Notes: generated from the letters alone by a model not told the origin. A stretch of 64,000 nucleotides of DNA from Rhizobium indicum (GCF_005862305.2 NZ_CP054021.1:4071501-4135500), one strand, 5' to 3'. Positions 44,294 to 52,970 are shown, numbered from the stretch's first letter. Program-made: numbers and translations.

Positions 44294-45193
44294 TCACGCA
44301 CCGGCCGAATATCGGTGATAGTCCTGCAGGCCCTTGACCAGTACGTCGAAAGTGGCGCGGCAGCGCGGTGAAGTCTTCAGGTTCTCATGCATCGCCACCC
44401 ACGTGCCGAGCGGAATGGCGAAGGCATCGGGCAGGACGTGGACAAGGTCAGGGTTCCCTCGGGCAAGTCCGATCTGGCAGAAACCGATGCCGACGCCGGC
44501 GCGGATCGCCGAAAGCTGGGCAAGATTGCTGTCGGTTCTGTAGGAGAAATTGATGCCGGGCACCGCATAGCGTTTCATCGCCATGCGGACATAGGCCGTC
44601 TGCCGGTCGAAGCCGATGAGCCGGTGGTTTGCGAGGTCGGCCAGGGTTTGCGGAATGCCGTGTCGTTCGAGATAGCGGCGATGGGCATGAAAGCCGAGGG
44701 GGATATCGCCGATGCGGCGCACGACGAGTGCAGCCTGCTGCGGCTCGGCCATGCGCACGGCAATATCGGCCTCGCGGTTCACCAGATCCTCGATCATATC
44801 GGATGCCGAGAGTTCGATCTGCAGTTCGGGATAGGTCTCCTGCAGCGGTCCGAGAATCGCCGGCAGCACTTCGACGGCGATGACTTCGCTGGCGCTGACC
44901 CTGACCGTTCCCGCCACGCGCTCGCGCTGGCCGGATGCGGTGCGCAAAAGGGCGGCGGTGGTTGCCGCCAGCGTTTCGGCATAGGGCTTCAGCGCCAGTG
45001 CGGCGTCGGTCGGCAGCAGGCCATTCGGTGAGCGGGTGAAGAGTTCGGCGCCGATCGCCAGTTCCAGTGCATCGACATGGCGGCCTATGGTCGGCTGGGT
45101 CAGCCCCAGTTCGCGGGCGGCGGCCGAAAGCGACCCCTGCTGAAGCACAGTCAGAAAACTGCGGTAGAAATCCCAGCTCGGTTCCTCGCTCAT
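44294..45193 (-). CDS. LysR-family transcriptional regulator
   Basis: A 299-residue LysR protein with the N-terminal winged helix (WDFYRSFLTVLQQGSLSAAA, LTQPTIGRHVDALE) and an effector domain starting near residue 90. I chose the ATG at 45193; the open frame continues upstream to 45520 but overlaps the divergent gene and lacks similarity. It is divergent from an NAD(P)-binding epimerase-like gene 94 bases away, which is the usual target arrangement; an AT-rich ATATATTTTTGTATAT stretch lies at the gap. Confidence 0.9.
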   Translation of the reverse strand: MSEEPSWDFYRSFLTVLQQGSLSAAARELGLTQPTIGRHVDALELAIGAELFTRSPNGLLPTDAALALKPYAETLAATTAALLRTASGQRERVAGTVRVSASEVIAVEVLPAILGPLQETYPELQIELSASDMIEDLVNREADIAVRMAEPQQAALVVRRIGDIPLGFHAHRRYLERHGIPQTLADLANHRLIGFDRQTAYVRMAMKRYAVPGINFSYRTDSNLAQLSAIRAGVGIGFCQIGLARGNPDLVHVLPDAFAIPLGTWVAMHENLKTSPRCRATFDVLVKGLQDYHRYSAGA

Positions 45194-45287
45194 ATATTTT
45201 TGTATATCAGATGTATTTCTTTCGTCAATTTCGTTTATGCCGCTCTGATGGCATGATCCTCTCATCCGATCGAAGGAGATGATTGTC

Positions 45288-46310
45288 ATGAGCAGTGAAA
45301 TGAAGACGACGGCCCTGGTTCTCGGCGCAACCGGCGGTATCGGCAGCGCGGTTGCCCGCAAGCTGCTTGCGCGCGGCTGGCGCATTCGGGCGCTTAACCG
45401 TGATGCTGCCAAGGCGTCGAGGAGCGAGTCGGCTTTCGAATGGGTGCAGGGCGATGCGATGAATGCCGGTGACGTCCTGAGGGCGGCTGAAGGCGTCGGC
45501 CTGATCGTCCATGCCGTCAATCCGCCCGGCTACCGCGACTGGGAAACGCTGGTGCTGCCGATGCTCGACAATGCCATCGCCGCTGCTCGCGCTGTCGGCG
45601 TGCGCATCGTGCTGCCGGGCAACGTCTATAATTTTGGGCCTGATGCTCTGCCGGCGCCGACGGAAGAAAGCCCGCAGCATCCGGTGACGAAGAAGGGGGC
45701 GATCCGGGTCGAAATGGAGAAGCGGCTGAAGGCGGCGTCACAGTCCGGCGCCGGCGTCATCATTGTCAGGGCGGGGGATTTCTTCGGCCCAGGCACGACG
45801 GCCAATAGCTGGTTTTCGTCCGGTCTCGTGACCCCAGGTAAGCCGGTCGGCACGATCAGGAACCCGGGTCGGCGCGGCATCGGTCATCAATGGGTCTACC
45901 TGCCCGACATGGCGGAAACCATCGCCCAGCTCGTCGAGCGGGCCGATCGGCTGCCGGCCTTCGCCGTCTATCACATGGAGGGCTTCTGGGATGCGGACGG
46001 TATGCAGATGGCCGAAGCAATCAAGCGCGTCGCCGGCGGCAAGGCGAAGATCGGTGGCTTTCCCTGGTGGATCGTGCCGCTGGCGGCGCCCTTTATTCCT
46101 GTGATGCGGGAGATCAAGGAGATGCGCTATCTCTGGAAGGTGCCGGTGCGGATGCGGAATACCAGGCTTACGGCGGAACTCGCCAGCGAACCGCAGACAC
46201 CGATCGACGAGGCGGTCAGGGCTTCGCTCGTGGCGCTCGGCTGCCTGCCCGAACCGCATCGTGACACGGCAGTTGCCTTTATCGGCCACCCGTCGCAGAA
46301 CGCGGGTTAG
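45288..46310 (+). CDS. NAD(P)-binding epimerase/NmrA-like reductase
   Basis: A 340-residue Rossmann-fold protein of the atypical/extended SDR group: cofactor loop LVLGATGGIGSAVARKLL, GNVYNFGPDA, then GPGTTANSWF. The substrate is unknown. I chose the ATG at 45288, nine bases after AAGGAG; an ATG at 45279 overlaps that site. Divergent from the LysR gene, which probably regulates it. Convergent and overlapping by four bases with the APH-like gene. Confidence 0.85.
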   Translation: MSSEMKTTALVLGATGGIGSAVARKLLARGWRIRALNRDAAKASRSESAFEWVQGDAMNAGDVLRAAEGVGLIVHAVNPPGYRDWETLVLPMLDNAIAAARAVGVRIVLPGNVYNFGPDALPAPTEESPQHPVTKKGAIRVEMEKRLKAASQSGAGVIIVRAGDFFGPGTTANSWFSSGLVTPGKPVGTIRNPGRRGIGHQWVYLPDMAETIAQLVERADRLPAFAVYHMEGFWDADGMQMAEAIKRVAGGKAKIGGFPWWIVPLAAPFIPVMREIKEMRYLWKVPVRMRNTRLTAELASEPQTPIDEAVRASLVALGCLPEPHRDTAVAFIGHPSQNAG

Positions 46311-47107
46311 CTCTCGAGTTCGGCCAGCGCGATCCGGGCGACCGTCAGGGCCGTTTCTGCCTGCTGAATATTCGGATCGCCGAGGAACCAGGCGGCGGAA
46401 AGACCGGAATAGGCGGCGACCCATTGCAGCAGCCGCTTCGGCTCCAGCTTCGCCTCCGCTGAGACGATGGCGAGTTGGCGGCGAAAACGGGCGGGATCGG
46501 TGATGACAGGCAGTTCCTCGTTGGCGAAGATATTGGCGAAATCGAAGCCGCGTTCGCCGTACAGCCGCTTCGGATCGATCGCCAGCCAGCCGCGTGCCTC
46601 GAAATCGAGGATATTGTCGTGGTGGATGTCGCCGTGGAGGATGGTCACATCACGCTGATCGGCAAGGAGGATGTTGGCGATCGCCGAGCAATCGGCAAGC
46701 GTGCCGCCATGCTTGCCTGCTGCCGGCTCCAGATCGCGGAACCAGCGGGTAAGGGGGATGGGATCGGGAAGCGGTTTTTCGCGCGGCGCATGCAGCCGTG
46801 CCGCCGTGCCGCAGAGGATGCGGCTTGCCTCGTCGTCCTCGCCGTTCATGGCCATGGCAAGCAGCGAGCGTTTTCCCGTCGCCCTTTCGAGCAGCACGGC
46901 ATCACCTTCATGGGCATAGACATAGGCTGCGCCGTCACCGTCCCACCACTGCATCAGAAGCGCGCCGTATCGTTCGTCGATATCGGCCGCCACTTTCAGC
47001 ATGGCAGGCCTGTCCTGCCAGAGGACCGGCAGGAGGCGGCTGGAGTGGGTGATGATGGGGTCGCCGTCTGATATCAGCGACCAGCGATCAAGATAGGGAG
47101 CAAACAT
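46307..47107 (-). CDS. APH(6)-family aminoglycoside/hydroxyurea phosphotransferase
   Basis: A 266-residue kinase-fold protein of the family that includes StrB/APH(6). The catalytic loop is TILHGDIHHDNILDF (His-Gly-Asp and Asn), followed by LAIDPKRLYGERGFDFANIF, where the Asp binds Mg. Family members phosphorylate streptomycin or related compounds; many chromosomal relatives in rhizobia have no proven drug target. ATG at 47107. Confidence 0.85.
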   Translation of the reverse strand: MFAPYLDRWSLISDGDPIITHSSRLLPVLWQDRPAMLKVAADIDERYGALLMQWWDGDGAAYVYAHEGDAVLLERATGKRSLLAMAMNGEDDEASRILCGTAARLHAPREKPLPDPIPLTRWFRDLEPAAGKHGGTLADCSAIANILLADQRDVTILHGDIHHDNILDFEARGWLAIDPKRLYGERGFDFANIFANEELPVITDPARFRRQLAIVSAEAKLEPKRLLQWVAAYSGLSAAWFLGDPNIQQAETALTVARIALAELES

Positions 47108-47140
47108 GGCGGCACCCTACAAAAACGCGTCGAAGATGGA

Positions 47141-47162
47141 AATCCCGCCTTTCGGCGGGATT
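47141..47162 (-). terminator. Rho-independent terminator after the OYE gene
   Basis: AATCCCGCC (47141-47149) pairs with GGCGGGATT (47154-47162) around a four-base loop, 20 bases past the stop of the leftward OYE gene. Confidence 0.7.
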
Positions 47163-47181
47163 CGCGTTGGCGTGTGAAAGG

Positions 47182-48306
47182 TCAGGCGACCTTTTCGAGA
47201 ATGGGATAGTCGATATAGCCCTTGCCGGTGCCGCCATAGAAGGTCGACTGTTCGGGCGTGTTGAGCGGCAGATTGTGTACCAGGCGCTCGACGAGATCGG
47301 GATTGGCGATGAAAGGCTTGCCGAAGGCGACGAGTTCGGCGCGGCCGCCCTCGACGGCTTCAATCGCCAGATCGCGATCGTAGCCATTGTTGACCATCCA
47401 GTCGGCTTTGCCGCCGGCCTTTTCATAAGTCTGGCGAAGTGCCTTGTAATCGAAGGCGGGATTGTCGCCCTGCTTGTAGTCGCGGTCGCCGCCGGTCTGG
47501 CCTTCGACGATATGGATATAGGCGAGGTCGTATTTGGCCAGTCCTTCGACGACATTTGCGAAGGTCGCCTGCGGATTGGAATCGTAGCTTTCGCCTGATG
47601 GCGTCACCGGCGAGATGCGGATCGCGGTGCGGCCCGCGCCGATTTCCTTGACCACGGCATCGACGACTTCGAAGGTCAGACGGGTGCGGTTTTCGATCGA
47701 GCCGCCATATTGGTCGGTCCGATCGTTGATACCGTCGCGGATGAACTGGTCGAGCAGGTAACCGTTGGCGCCGTGAATCTCGACACCGTCGAAGCCGGCG
47801 TCGATCGCCGCCCGGGCAGCCTTGCGGTAATCCTCGATGATGCCGGGGATTTCGGCCGTTTCGAGCGCGCGCGGCTCGGAGGTGTCGGCAAAGCTGCCCG
47901 TGCCGTCGGCATTGACCAGATAGGTCTTGGCCTTGGCGACGCGGTTGGTCGAAGAAACCGGCTTGCCGTCATTCGGCTGCAGCGTCGTGTGCGAGATGCG
48001 GCCGACATGCCACATCTGGACGACGATCTTGCCGCCGGCTGCGTGAACGGCGTCGGTCACGCGCTTCCAGCCGTCGAGAGCCTCTTTGCTGTAGAGACCA
48101 GGCACGTTGGCATAACCCTGGCCCTGATGGGTGATCGCGGTTGCTTCGGTGATGATCAGGCCAGCGGTAGCGCGCTGACGGTAATATTCGACGTTGAGGT
48201 CGTTGGGGATTGCGCCCGGCGAGCGGTTGCGGGTGAGCGGCGCCATGACGATGCGGTTCTTGACGGATATGTCGCCGACTTTCGTGGGTTCGAAAAGCTT
48301 GGCCAT
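47182..48306 (-). CDS. old yellow enzyme family NADH:flavin oxidoreductase (NemA-like)
   Basis: A 374-residue FMN-dependent ene-reductase (N-ethylmaleimide reductase type). It has the barrel start LFEPTKVGDISVKNRIVMAP, LTRNRS, the substrate-binding EIHGANGYLLDQFIRD, YGGSIENRTR, and C-terminal FGKPFIANPDLVERL. Such enzymes reduce electrophilic alkenes, nitro compounds and quinones. I chose the ATG at 48306 after GAAAGGACC. It is the last gene of a leftward set ArsR-MFS-OYE, with 25 bases to the MFS stop. Confidence 0.92.
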   Translation of the reverse strand: MAKLFEPTKVGDISVKNRIVMAPLTRNRSPGAIPNDLNVEYYRQRATAGLIITEATAITHQGQGYANVPGLYSKEALDGWKRVTDAVHAAGGKIVVQMWHVGRISHTTLQPNDGKPVSSTNRVAKAKTYLVNADGTGSFADTSEPRALETAEIPGIIEDYRKAARAAIDAGFDGVEIHGANGYLLDQFIRDGINDRTDQYGGSIENRTRLTFEVVDAVVKEIGAGRTAIRISPVTPSGESYDSNPQATFANVVEGLAKYDLAYIHIVEGQTGGDRDYKQGDNPAFDYKALRQTYEKAGGKADWMVNNGYDRDLAIEAVEGGRAELVAFGKPFIANPDLVERLVHNLPLNTPEQSTFYGGTGKGYIDYPILEKVA

Positions 48307-48331
48307 GATGGTCCTTTCTTTTGCGGGAGGA

Positions 48332-49498
48332 TCACTCGGCAGGGGCAAGGGCGGCCCGGCCCCTGGCGGAGAGATAGGTGAGCGCTGTCGCGCCAAGGCC
48401 GATCAGGGCCATCAAGGCTGCGGCGAGCGGAACGCGGGTGAGATCGAAGCCGGCGTCGATGACCAGGCCACCCACCCAGGCGCCGAGCGCATTGCCGGTG
48501 TTGAAGGCGCCGATATTGATCGTCGAGACGAGGTTCGGGGCGCCCTTGCCGAAGCCGACGACGCCGACTTGCAGCGCCGGTACGGCAGCAAAGCTTGCCA
48601 TCGCCCAGAGGAAGAGGGTGATTTCAGCCGGGATGAAGAAGCGGCTCGTATAGCTGAAGGCGATCGAAGTGATGGCGATCGCGGCGAAGACGCCGGCAAG
48701 CGTCGCGCCGAGCCGCCAATCGGCAAGCTTGCCGCCGACGAGGTTGCCGATGGTCAGCCCGAGGCCGATCAGGAACAGCGTCCAGGTGACGCCTTCCGGC
48801 GAAACGCCGGTGACGTCGCGCAGTAGCGGCGCGATATAGGTGAAGAGGGTAAACATCGAGGCGGCGAAGAAGACGGTGGTGGAAAGTGCCAGCCACAGGC
48901 CGCCATTCCTGAGTGCTGCGATCTCGCGCAGGATGCTGCCGTTTTCTTGCTGCTTGTCCCTGGGCAGGATGGCGATCAGGCCGAGAATGGTGACGATACC
49001 GATGACGGTGACGACGCCGAAGGTGGCGCGCCAGCCATAAGCCTGGCCGATCGCAGTGCCGAGCGGCACGCCGAGAACATTGGCAAGTGTCAGGCCGGTA
49101 AACATCAGCGCGATGGCGCGGGCCTTGCGGTCTTCGGCAACGAGGCCGGCGGCGACCACCGAGCCGATGCCGAAGAAGGCGCCGTGGCAGAGTGCTGTCA
49201 CGACACGGGCGATCATCAGCACCCAGTAGTCGCTCGCCAGAGCGCACAGCAGGTTGCCGGCGATGAAGAAGGCCATCAGCGCAATCAGGGCGGTGCGGCG
49301 CTTCAGCTTCGCAGTCGAAATCGCCATTACAGGTGCGCCGATCGCGACCGCCAGGGCATAACCGGTCACCAGCCACCCGGCCTGCGGGATGCTGACCGAG
49401 AGATCGGCGGCGACCTCCGGCAACAGACCCATGATGACGAATTCGGTGGTGCCTATCGCAAACGAGCTCAAGGCAAGAACGAGGAGGGCGAGGGGCAT
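48332..49498 (-). CDS. MFS transporter, AraJ/sugar-efflux type
   Basis: A 388-residue inner-membrane protein with twelve predicted helices. It has MFS-type motifs: FAIGTTEFVIMGLLPEVA typical of the DHA1/AraJ group and GAFFGIGSVVAAG. Substrate unknown; efflux of a toxic compound is likely from the context between an ArsR-type regulator and an old yellow enzyme. ATG at 49498 lies directly at the end of the ArsR gene. Confidence 0.9.
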   Translation of the reverse strand: MPLALLVLALSSFAIGTTEFVIMGLLPEVAADLSVSIPQAGWLVTGYALAVAIGAPVMAISTAKLKRRTALIALMAFFIAGNLLCALASDYWVLMIARVVTALCHGAFFGIGSVVAAGLVAEDRKARAIALMFTGLTLANVLGVPLGTAIGQAYGWRATFGVVTVIGIVTILGLIAILPRDKQQENGSILREIAALRNGGLWLALSTTVFFAASMFTLFTYIAPLLRDVTGVSPEGVTWTLFLIGLGLTIGNLVGGKLADWRLGATLAGVFAAIAITSIAFSYTSRFFIPAEITLFLWAMASFAAVPALQVGVVGFGKGAPNLVSTINIGAFNTGNALGAWVGGLVIDAGFDLTRVPLAAALMALIGLGATALTYLSARGRAALAPAE

Positions 49499-49499
49499 T

Positions 49500-49793
49500 C
49501 TAAAGGTCCTGCGTCAGTTGCTTGAGGAAAGCGGCGATGGTTTCTTCGTTGCGCTTGTAAAAGATCCACTGGCCGACGCGTTTGGTAGTGACGAGGCCGG
49601 CGCGATGCAGCGTGCCGAGATGAGCCGAGACCGTCGACTGTGACAGGCCGCAGCGCTCGAACTGGCTGGCGCAGACGCCCATTTCGAAAGGATGCTCCTG
49701 CGAGGGGAAATGCTCCTCGGGATTTTTCAGCCAGTTCAGAATGTCCATCCGGGTGGGATGGGCGAGCGCCTTGATAATTTCGTCTTTGTCCAT
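49500..49793 (-). CDS. ArsR-family regulator
   Basis: A 97-residue winged-helix repressor with ALAHPTRMDILNWL and the recognition helix CGLSQSTVSAHLGTLHRAG. Two Cys residues lie near the DNA-binding helices (GVCASQFERCGLSQ), not the classical CVCDL metal motif, but suited to thiol-based sensing. The ATG at 49793 is preceded by a 7-bp inverted repeat ATATCGA/TCGATAT. Leader of the operon with the MFS and OYE genes; in S. meliloti the orthologue is next to the AbcR sRNAs and lsrB, as here. Confidence 0.87.
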   Translation of the reverse strand: MDKDEIIKALAHPTRMDILNWLKNPEEHFPSQEHPFEMGVCASQFERCGLSQSTVSAHLGTLHRAGLVTTKRVGQWIFYKRNEETIAAFLKQLTQDL

Positions 49794-49829
49794 CGTCTTT
49801 CGCCGAACTGTAAATCGTCTCTGGCCGAT

Positions 49830-49853
49830 ATATCGATCGTCAGACTTCGATAT
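49830..49853 (-). promoter_or_regulatory. inverted repeat upstream of the ArsR gene, likely operator
   Basis: ATATCGA (49830-49836) and TCGATAT (49847-49853) form a perfect 7-bp inverted repeat with a 10-base spacer, 37 bases before the ArsR start codon. Autoregulation of the ArsR-MFS-OYE operon is the probable role. Confidence 0.6.
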
Positions 49854-49907
49854 GCAAATCACGGAGGCGTGAGGCGATGGATTTTCTTGAATGAGCAAAA
49901 TTTAGGC

Positions 49908-50023
49908 AAAAAAAGAGGGCCACCGGAAAACCAGGGCCCTTATAATTGTGAAGGTCAAAAAACCTCCAGAGGGGAACAGCTAATGCGGTGGTACTGGGAG
50001 AGAAACCACAAGATGCATCAGCT
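49908..50023 (-). ncRNA. AbcR-type (alpha-r15 family) small RNA, copy 1
   Basis: A minus-strand sRNA of about 116 bases in the ArsR-lsrB gap, which is where the tandem AbcR1/AbcR2 genes lie in Sinorhizobium. It ends in a Rho-independent terminator: GGGCC/GGCCC-type stem (49914-49940) followed on the minus strand by seven T. A promoter TTGAAA, 17-base spacer, CATATC (rightmost -10 base 50035) places the start near 50023. The middle carries single-stranded pyrimidine-rich motifs CTCTCCCAG and TTCCCCTCTGG of the kind AbcR RNAs use to pair with ribosome-binding sites of transporter mRNAs with Hfq. The exact 5' end is inferred. Confidence 0.85.
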
Positions 50024-50131
50024 GAGAGGGATATGGTGCTTCCTTGAGCAGGTTTCAATGCTTTTTTGTGCATGTCTGCTATGCGTCGCACAAATTTTTT
50101 GCGGTGCGGCATTTCGCTGAGGAAGAAAGGC

Positions 50132-50247
50132 AAAAAAAGAGGGCCACTGGAAAACCAGGGCCCTTATAAGTGTGAAGGTCAAAAACCTCCAGAGGGGAAC
50201 AGCTAATGCGGTGGAACTGGGAGGAAAAGCCACCATGTGCATCAGCT
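50132..50247 (-). ncRNA. AbcR-type (alpha-r15 family) small RNA, copy 2
   Basis: A second tandem copy 224 bases from the first, same strand. The 3' half is nearly identical (terminator with T-run 50132-50138; CTCCAGAGGGGAACAGCT and its flanks), while the 5' part has diverged. Its promoter has the same layout: TTGCCG, 17-base spacer, CATATC (-10 at 50254-50259), start near 50247. The motif TTCCTCCCAG replaces CTCTCCCAG of copy 1. Which copy corresponds to AbcR1 or AbcR2 cannot be decided from sequence alone. Confidence 0.85.
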
Positions 50248-50347
50248 ATGAGCGATATGGTGGTTTATTGGGCAAGCGGCAACCCTCATTTGTGCATGCC
50301 AGTCATGCGTGTTCTGCATAGTCGGCAATTCATCAATAAAACCGGGC

Positions 50348-51244
50348 TCAAAAGTTCCAGTTTCTGGCCTTGCTGACGATGAAATCGCGGAAGGCTTTCA
50401 GCTTGGCGGCGTTCTTGATCTCATCGGGATAGCAGAAATACGTGTCGAAGGAGGGGACGTCGGCATTGATCGCCAGCTGGATCAGGCCTGGGTCGCGGCC
50501 GACGATGTAATCCGGCAGGCAGGCGACGCCGATGCCGAGCAGCGCGGCCCGCTTGATCGAGGTCTGGCTGTTGATTTGCAGATGCGGGATGCGCTTGTTG
50601 TCGGAGGAGCGGCCGGCGACCTCAAGCCAGTTGACATCGAGCAGGTAACTCGGCGCCGGTTCGCCGAAGGTGATGATGCGGTGATTGTCGAGATCCTCGA
50701 CCTTCTGCGGCTCGCCGTGACGGTTGATGTAGGACGGGGCCGCATAGACGTGCATGTGCACGGTGAAGAGCTTGCGTTGGATGAGGTCGGATTGCTGCGG
50801 CTGACGCAGACGGATCGCGCAGTCGGCATGACGCATGTTCACATCCACTTCCTCATTGTCGAGGATCAGCTGGATCTGCACATCGGGATAGAGCTGCAGG
50901 AATTCCTGGATCTTGTCGGTCAGCCAGCCCTGGCCGAGGCCGACCGTCGTCGTGACGCGCAGCTTGCCGGATGGCGTCTCGGTCGTCTCGGTGAGCTGCA
51001 TCTTCACGGTTTCGAGCTTCAGCAGCACGTCATGGGCGGTGCGGTAAAGCAGTTCGCCCTGTTCCGTCAGAATCAGGCCACGCGCATGGCGGTGAAACAG
51101 CTTGGTGCCGACATCCTGCTCCAGCGCGCTGACCTGGCGGCTGATGGCGGATTGGGACAGATGCAGTTTATCCGCCGCATGCGTGAACGAACCCGCCTCG
51201 GCAGCTGCGTGAAAAATACGCAGCTTGTCCCAATCCAATGGCAT
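50348..51244 (-). CDS. lsrB: LysR-type redox regulator LsrB
   Basis: A 298-residue LysR regulator, start MPLDWDKLRIFHAAAEAGSF, with HTH LSQSAISRQVSALEQDVG and an effector domain. Its place between trxB and the AbcR sRNAs matches S. meliloti LsrB, which controls oxidative stress genes and LPS genes and is needed for symbiosis; Cys residues in the effector domain (HADCAIRL, GVACLPDYI, FCYPDE) could be redox switches. The ATG at 51244 was preferred over a start five codons upstream. 22 bases separate it from trxB. Confidence 0.9.
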   Translation of the reverse strand: MPLDWDKLRIFHAAAEAGSFTHAADKLHLSQSAISRQVSALEQDVGTKLFHRHARGLILTEQGELLYRTAHDVLLKLETVKMQLTETTETPSGKLRVTTTVGLGQGWLTDKIQEFLQLYPDVQIQLILDNEEVDVNMRHADCAIRLRQPQQSDLIQRKLFTVHMHVYAAPSYINRHGEPQKVEDLDNHRIITFGEPAPSYLLDVNWLEVAGRSSDNKRIPHLQINSQTSIKRAALLGIGVACLPDYIVGRDPGLIQLAINADVPSFDTYFCYPDEIKNAAKLKAFRDFIVSKARNWNF

Positions 51245-51266
51245 TCCCCCACCCCTCATGCCGATC

Positions 51267-52241
51267 TTACTCCGCGGCCACGGCGACGGGCATGTGGCCC
51301 GTCAGATATCGCTCGGCTTCAAGTGCTGCCATGCACCCGAGGCCCGCGGCAGTGATCGCCTGGCGGAACGTATCATCCGTCACGTCGCCCGCAGCATAGA
51401 CGCCGTCCAGGCTGGTCGCAGTCGAATCCGGCGCGGTCCAGAGATAACCATTGTCCTTCAGCTTCAGCTTGTCCTTGAAGAGCTCGGTTGCCGGAGCATG
51501 GCCGATGGCGACGAAGACGCCATCGATCACCATGTCCGTGATCGTGCCGGTTCTGACGTCGCGCAGGCGCGCGCCGGTTACGGATTGCGGCATCGGCGGC
51601 TTGGCCGGCGTGCCGGTAATCTCAGCCACTTCGGTGTTCCACAGAACCTTGATGTTCTCCTTGGAGAACAGGCGTTCCTGCAGGATCTTCTCGGCTCGGA
51701 AAAAGTCGCGGCGATGCACTACTGTCACCGACTTCGCGATATTGGAGAGATAGAGCGCCTCCTCGACGGCGCTGTTGCCGCCGCCGACCACGATCACATC
51801 CTTGTTGCGATAGAAGAAACCGTCGCAAGTGGCGCAGGCCGAAACGCCGAAGCCCTGGAAATGCTGCTCGCTCTCAATGCCGAGCCACTTGGCCTTGGCG
51901 CCGGTGGCAATGATCAGCGTATCGGCGGTCCAGACCTGGCCGCTGTCGGTGCGGGCGACGAAGGGGCGCTGGTTCATGTCGACTTCGGTCACCAAGTCGT
52001 TGACGATCTCGGCGCCGACATGTTTTGCCTGCTGCAGCATCTGTTCCATCAACCAGGGACCCTGGATCGGATCGGCAAAGCCCGGATAGTTCTCGACATC
52101 GGTGGTGATCATCAGCTGGCCGCCCTGTTCGAGACCGGCGATCAAAACCGGTTTCAGCATGGCGCGCGCGGCATAGACCGCGGCGGTATAGCCTGCAGGT
52201 CCGGAACCGATGATGAGCACCTTCGTATGGCGGGCGGGCAT
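51267..52241 (-). CDS. trxB: thioredoxin reductase
   Basis: A 324-residue FAD enzyme that reduces thioredoxin with NADPH. It has the FAD loop LIIGSGPAGYTAAVYAAR, the redox-active disulfide CATC in VSACATCDGFF, the NADPH loop VVGGGNSAVEEALYL, and the C-terminal AAGDVTDDTFRQA. It is probably co-transcribed with lsrB, which follows on the same strand. ATG at 52241 after GAAAGGAAATG. Confidence 0.97.
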   Translation of the reverse strand: MPARHTKVLIIGSGPAGYTAAVYAARAMLKPVLIAGLEQGGQLMITTDVENYPGFADPIQGPWLMEQMLQQAKHVGAEIVNDLVTEVDMNQRPFVARTDSGQVWTADTLIIATGAKAKWLGIESEQHFQGFGVSACATCDGFFYRNKDVIVVGGGNSAVEEALYLSNIAKSVTVVHRRDFFRAEKILQERLFSKENIKVLWNTEVAEITGTPAKPPMPQSVTGARLRDVRTGTITDMVIDGVFVAIGHAPATELFKDKLKLKDNGYLWTAPDSTATSLDGVYAAGDVTDDTFRQAITAAGLGCMAALEAERYLTGHMPVAVAAE

Positions 52242-52471
52242 GTCATTTCCTTTCGACTGGCAGGAGGGCGGCAGCTAGATAGCAATTGCGGCCGCTTCGC
52301 ATCCCTGCGCCATTTATGAACGTCCAATGCTTTTATTCAAGGGCAGCCTTGCGTTACCAACAAGGCAAATCACCCGGATGTGCAAGAATCCGTCAGCGGC
52401 GTGAAACTTTCTTGCGTATTCCGCGGCTTTATATAGAAGCTCCCCGCGGAGAATTAAAGAAAGGCAATGAT

Positions 52472-52939
52472 GTGGGTCGTGCGGAACTCGACGTCATCGA
52501 TATAAAGATCCTCCGGGAACTGCAGGCCGATGGCCGCATGACCAATGTGGAGCTCGCCGATCGCGTCGGCATCTCGGCGCCGCCTTGCCTGCGCCGGGTG
52601 CGCAAGCTCGAGGAAGCCGGCATCATTGAGGGCTACCACGCGATGCTGAACAGCCCGAAGCTCGGCTTCGACCTCGTCGCTTTCTGCATGGTCGGCCTCA
52701 AGCACCAGTCGGAAGGCAATCTCAAAGCCTTCGCCGCTGCCACCGCCGAATGGCCGCTGGTGCGCCAGGCCTGGATGGTTTCCGGCGACAGCGATTTCCT
52801 GCTGCATTGCGTGGCGGAGAATCTCACTCGCTTCCAGGATTTCGTTATCGAGGTGCTGACGGCGAACGAACATGTCGATACCGTGCGCACCATGCTGACG
52901 ATCCGGCAGGTGAAGAAGCTGGGCCTAGTGGAAGTCTAA
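52472..52939 (+). CDS. Lrp/AsnC-family transcriptional regulator
   Basis: A 155-residue regulator with the AsnC-type HTH (LDVIDIKILRELQADGRMTN, SAPPCLRRVRKLEEAGII) and a C-terminal ligand-binding RAM domain (WPLVRQAWMVSGDSDFLLHC). Start: GTG at 52472 following AGAAAGG; it yields normal family length, whereas the open frame continues upstream to 52286 without similarity. Divergent from trxB, as in S. meliloti. The ligand is unknown. Confidence 0.88.
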   Translation: MGRAELDVIDIKILRELQADGRMTNVELADRVGISAPPCLRRVRKLEEAGIIEGYHAMLNSPKLGFDLVAFCMVGLKHQSEGNLKAFAAATAEWPLVRQAWMVSGDSDFLLHCVAENLTRFQDFVIEVLTANEHVDTVRTMLTIRQVKKLGLVEV

Positions 52940-52970
52940 AGCCACTCGGCAGATAGACCGTCATCGCCAA

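Noticed and set aside
45194..45520. 109-codon upstream extension of the LysR frame
   Set aside because: It overlaps the divergent NmrA-like gene and has no LysR similarity; the HTH begins directly after the ATG at 45193.
49983..50120. 45-codon ORF (starting MRWYWERNHKMHQL) on the plus strand inside AbcR copy 1
   Set aside because: The second sRNA copy does not preserve this frame, while the minus-strand terminator and promoter are conserved in both copies; it is better explained as the complement of the sRNA.
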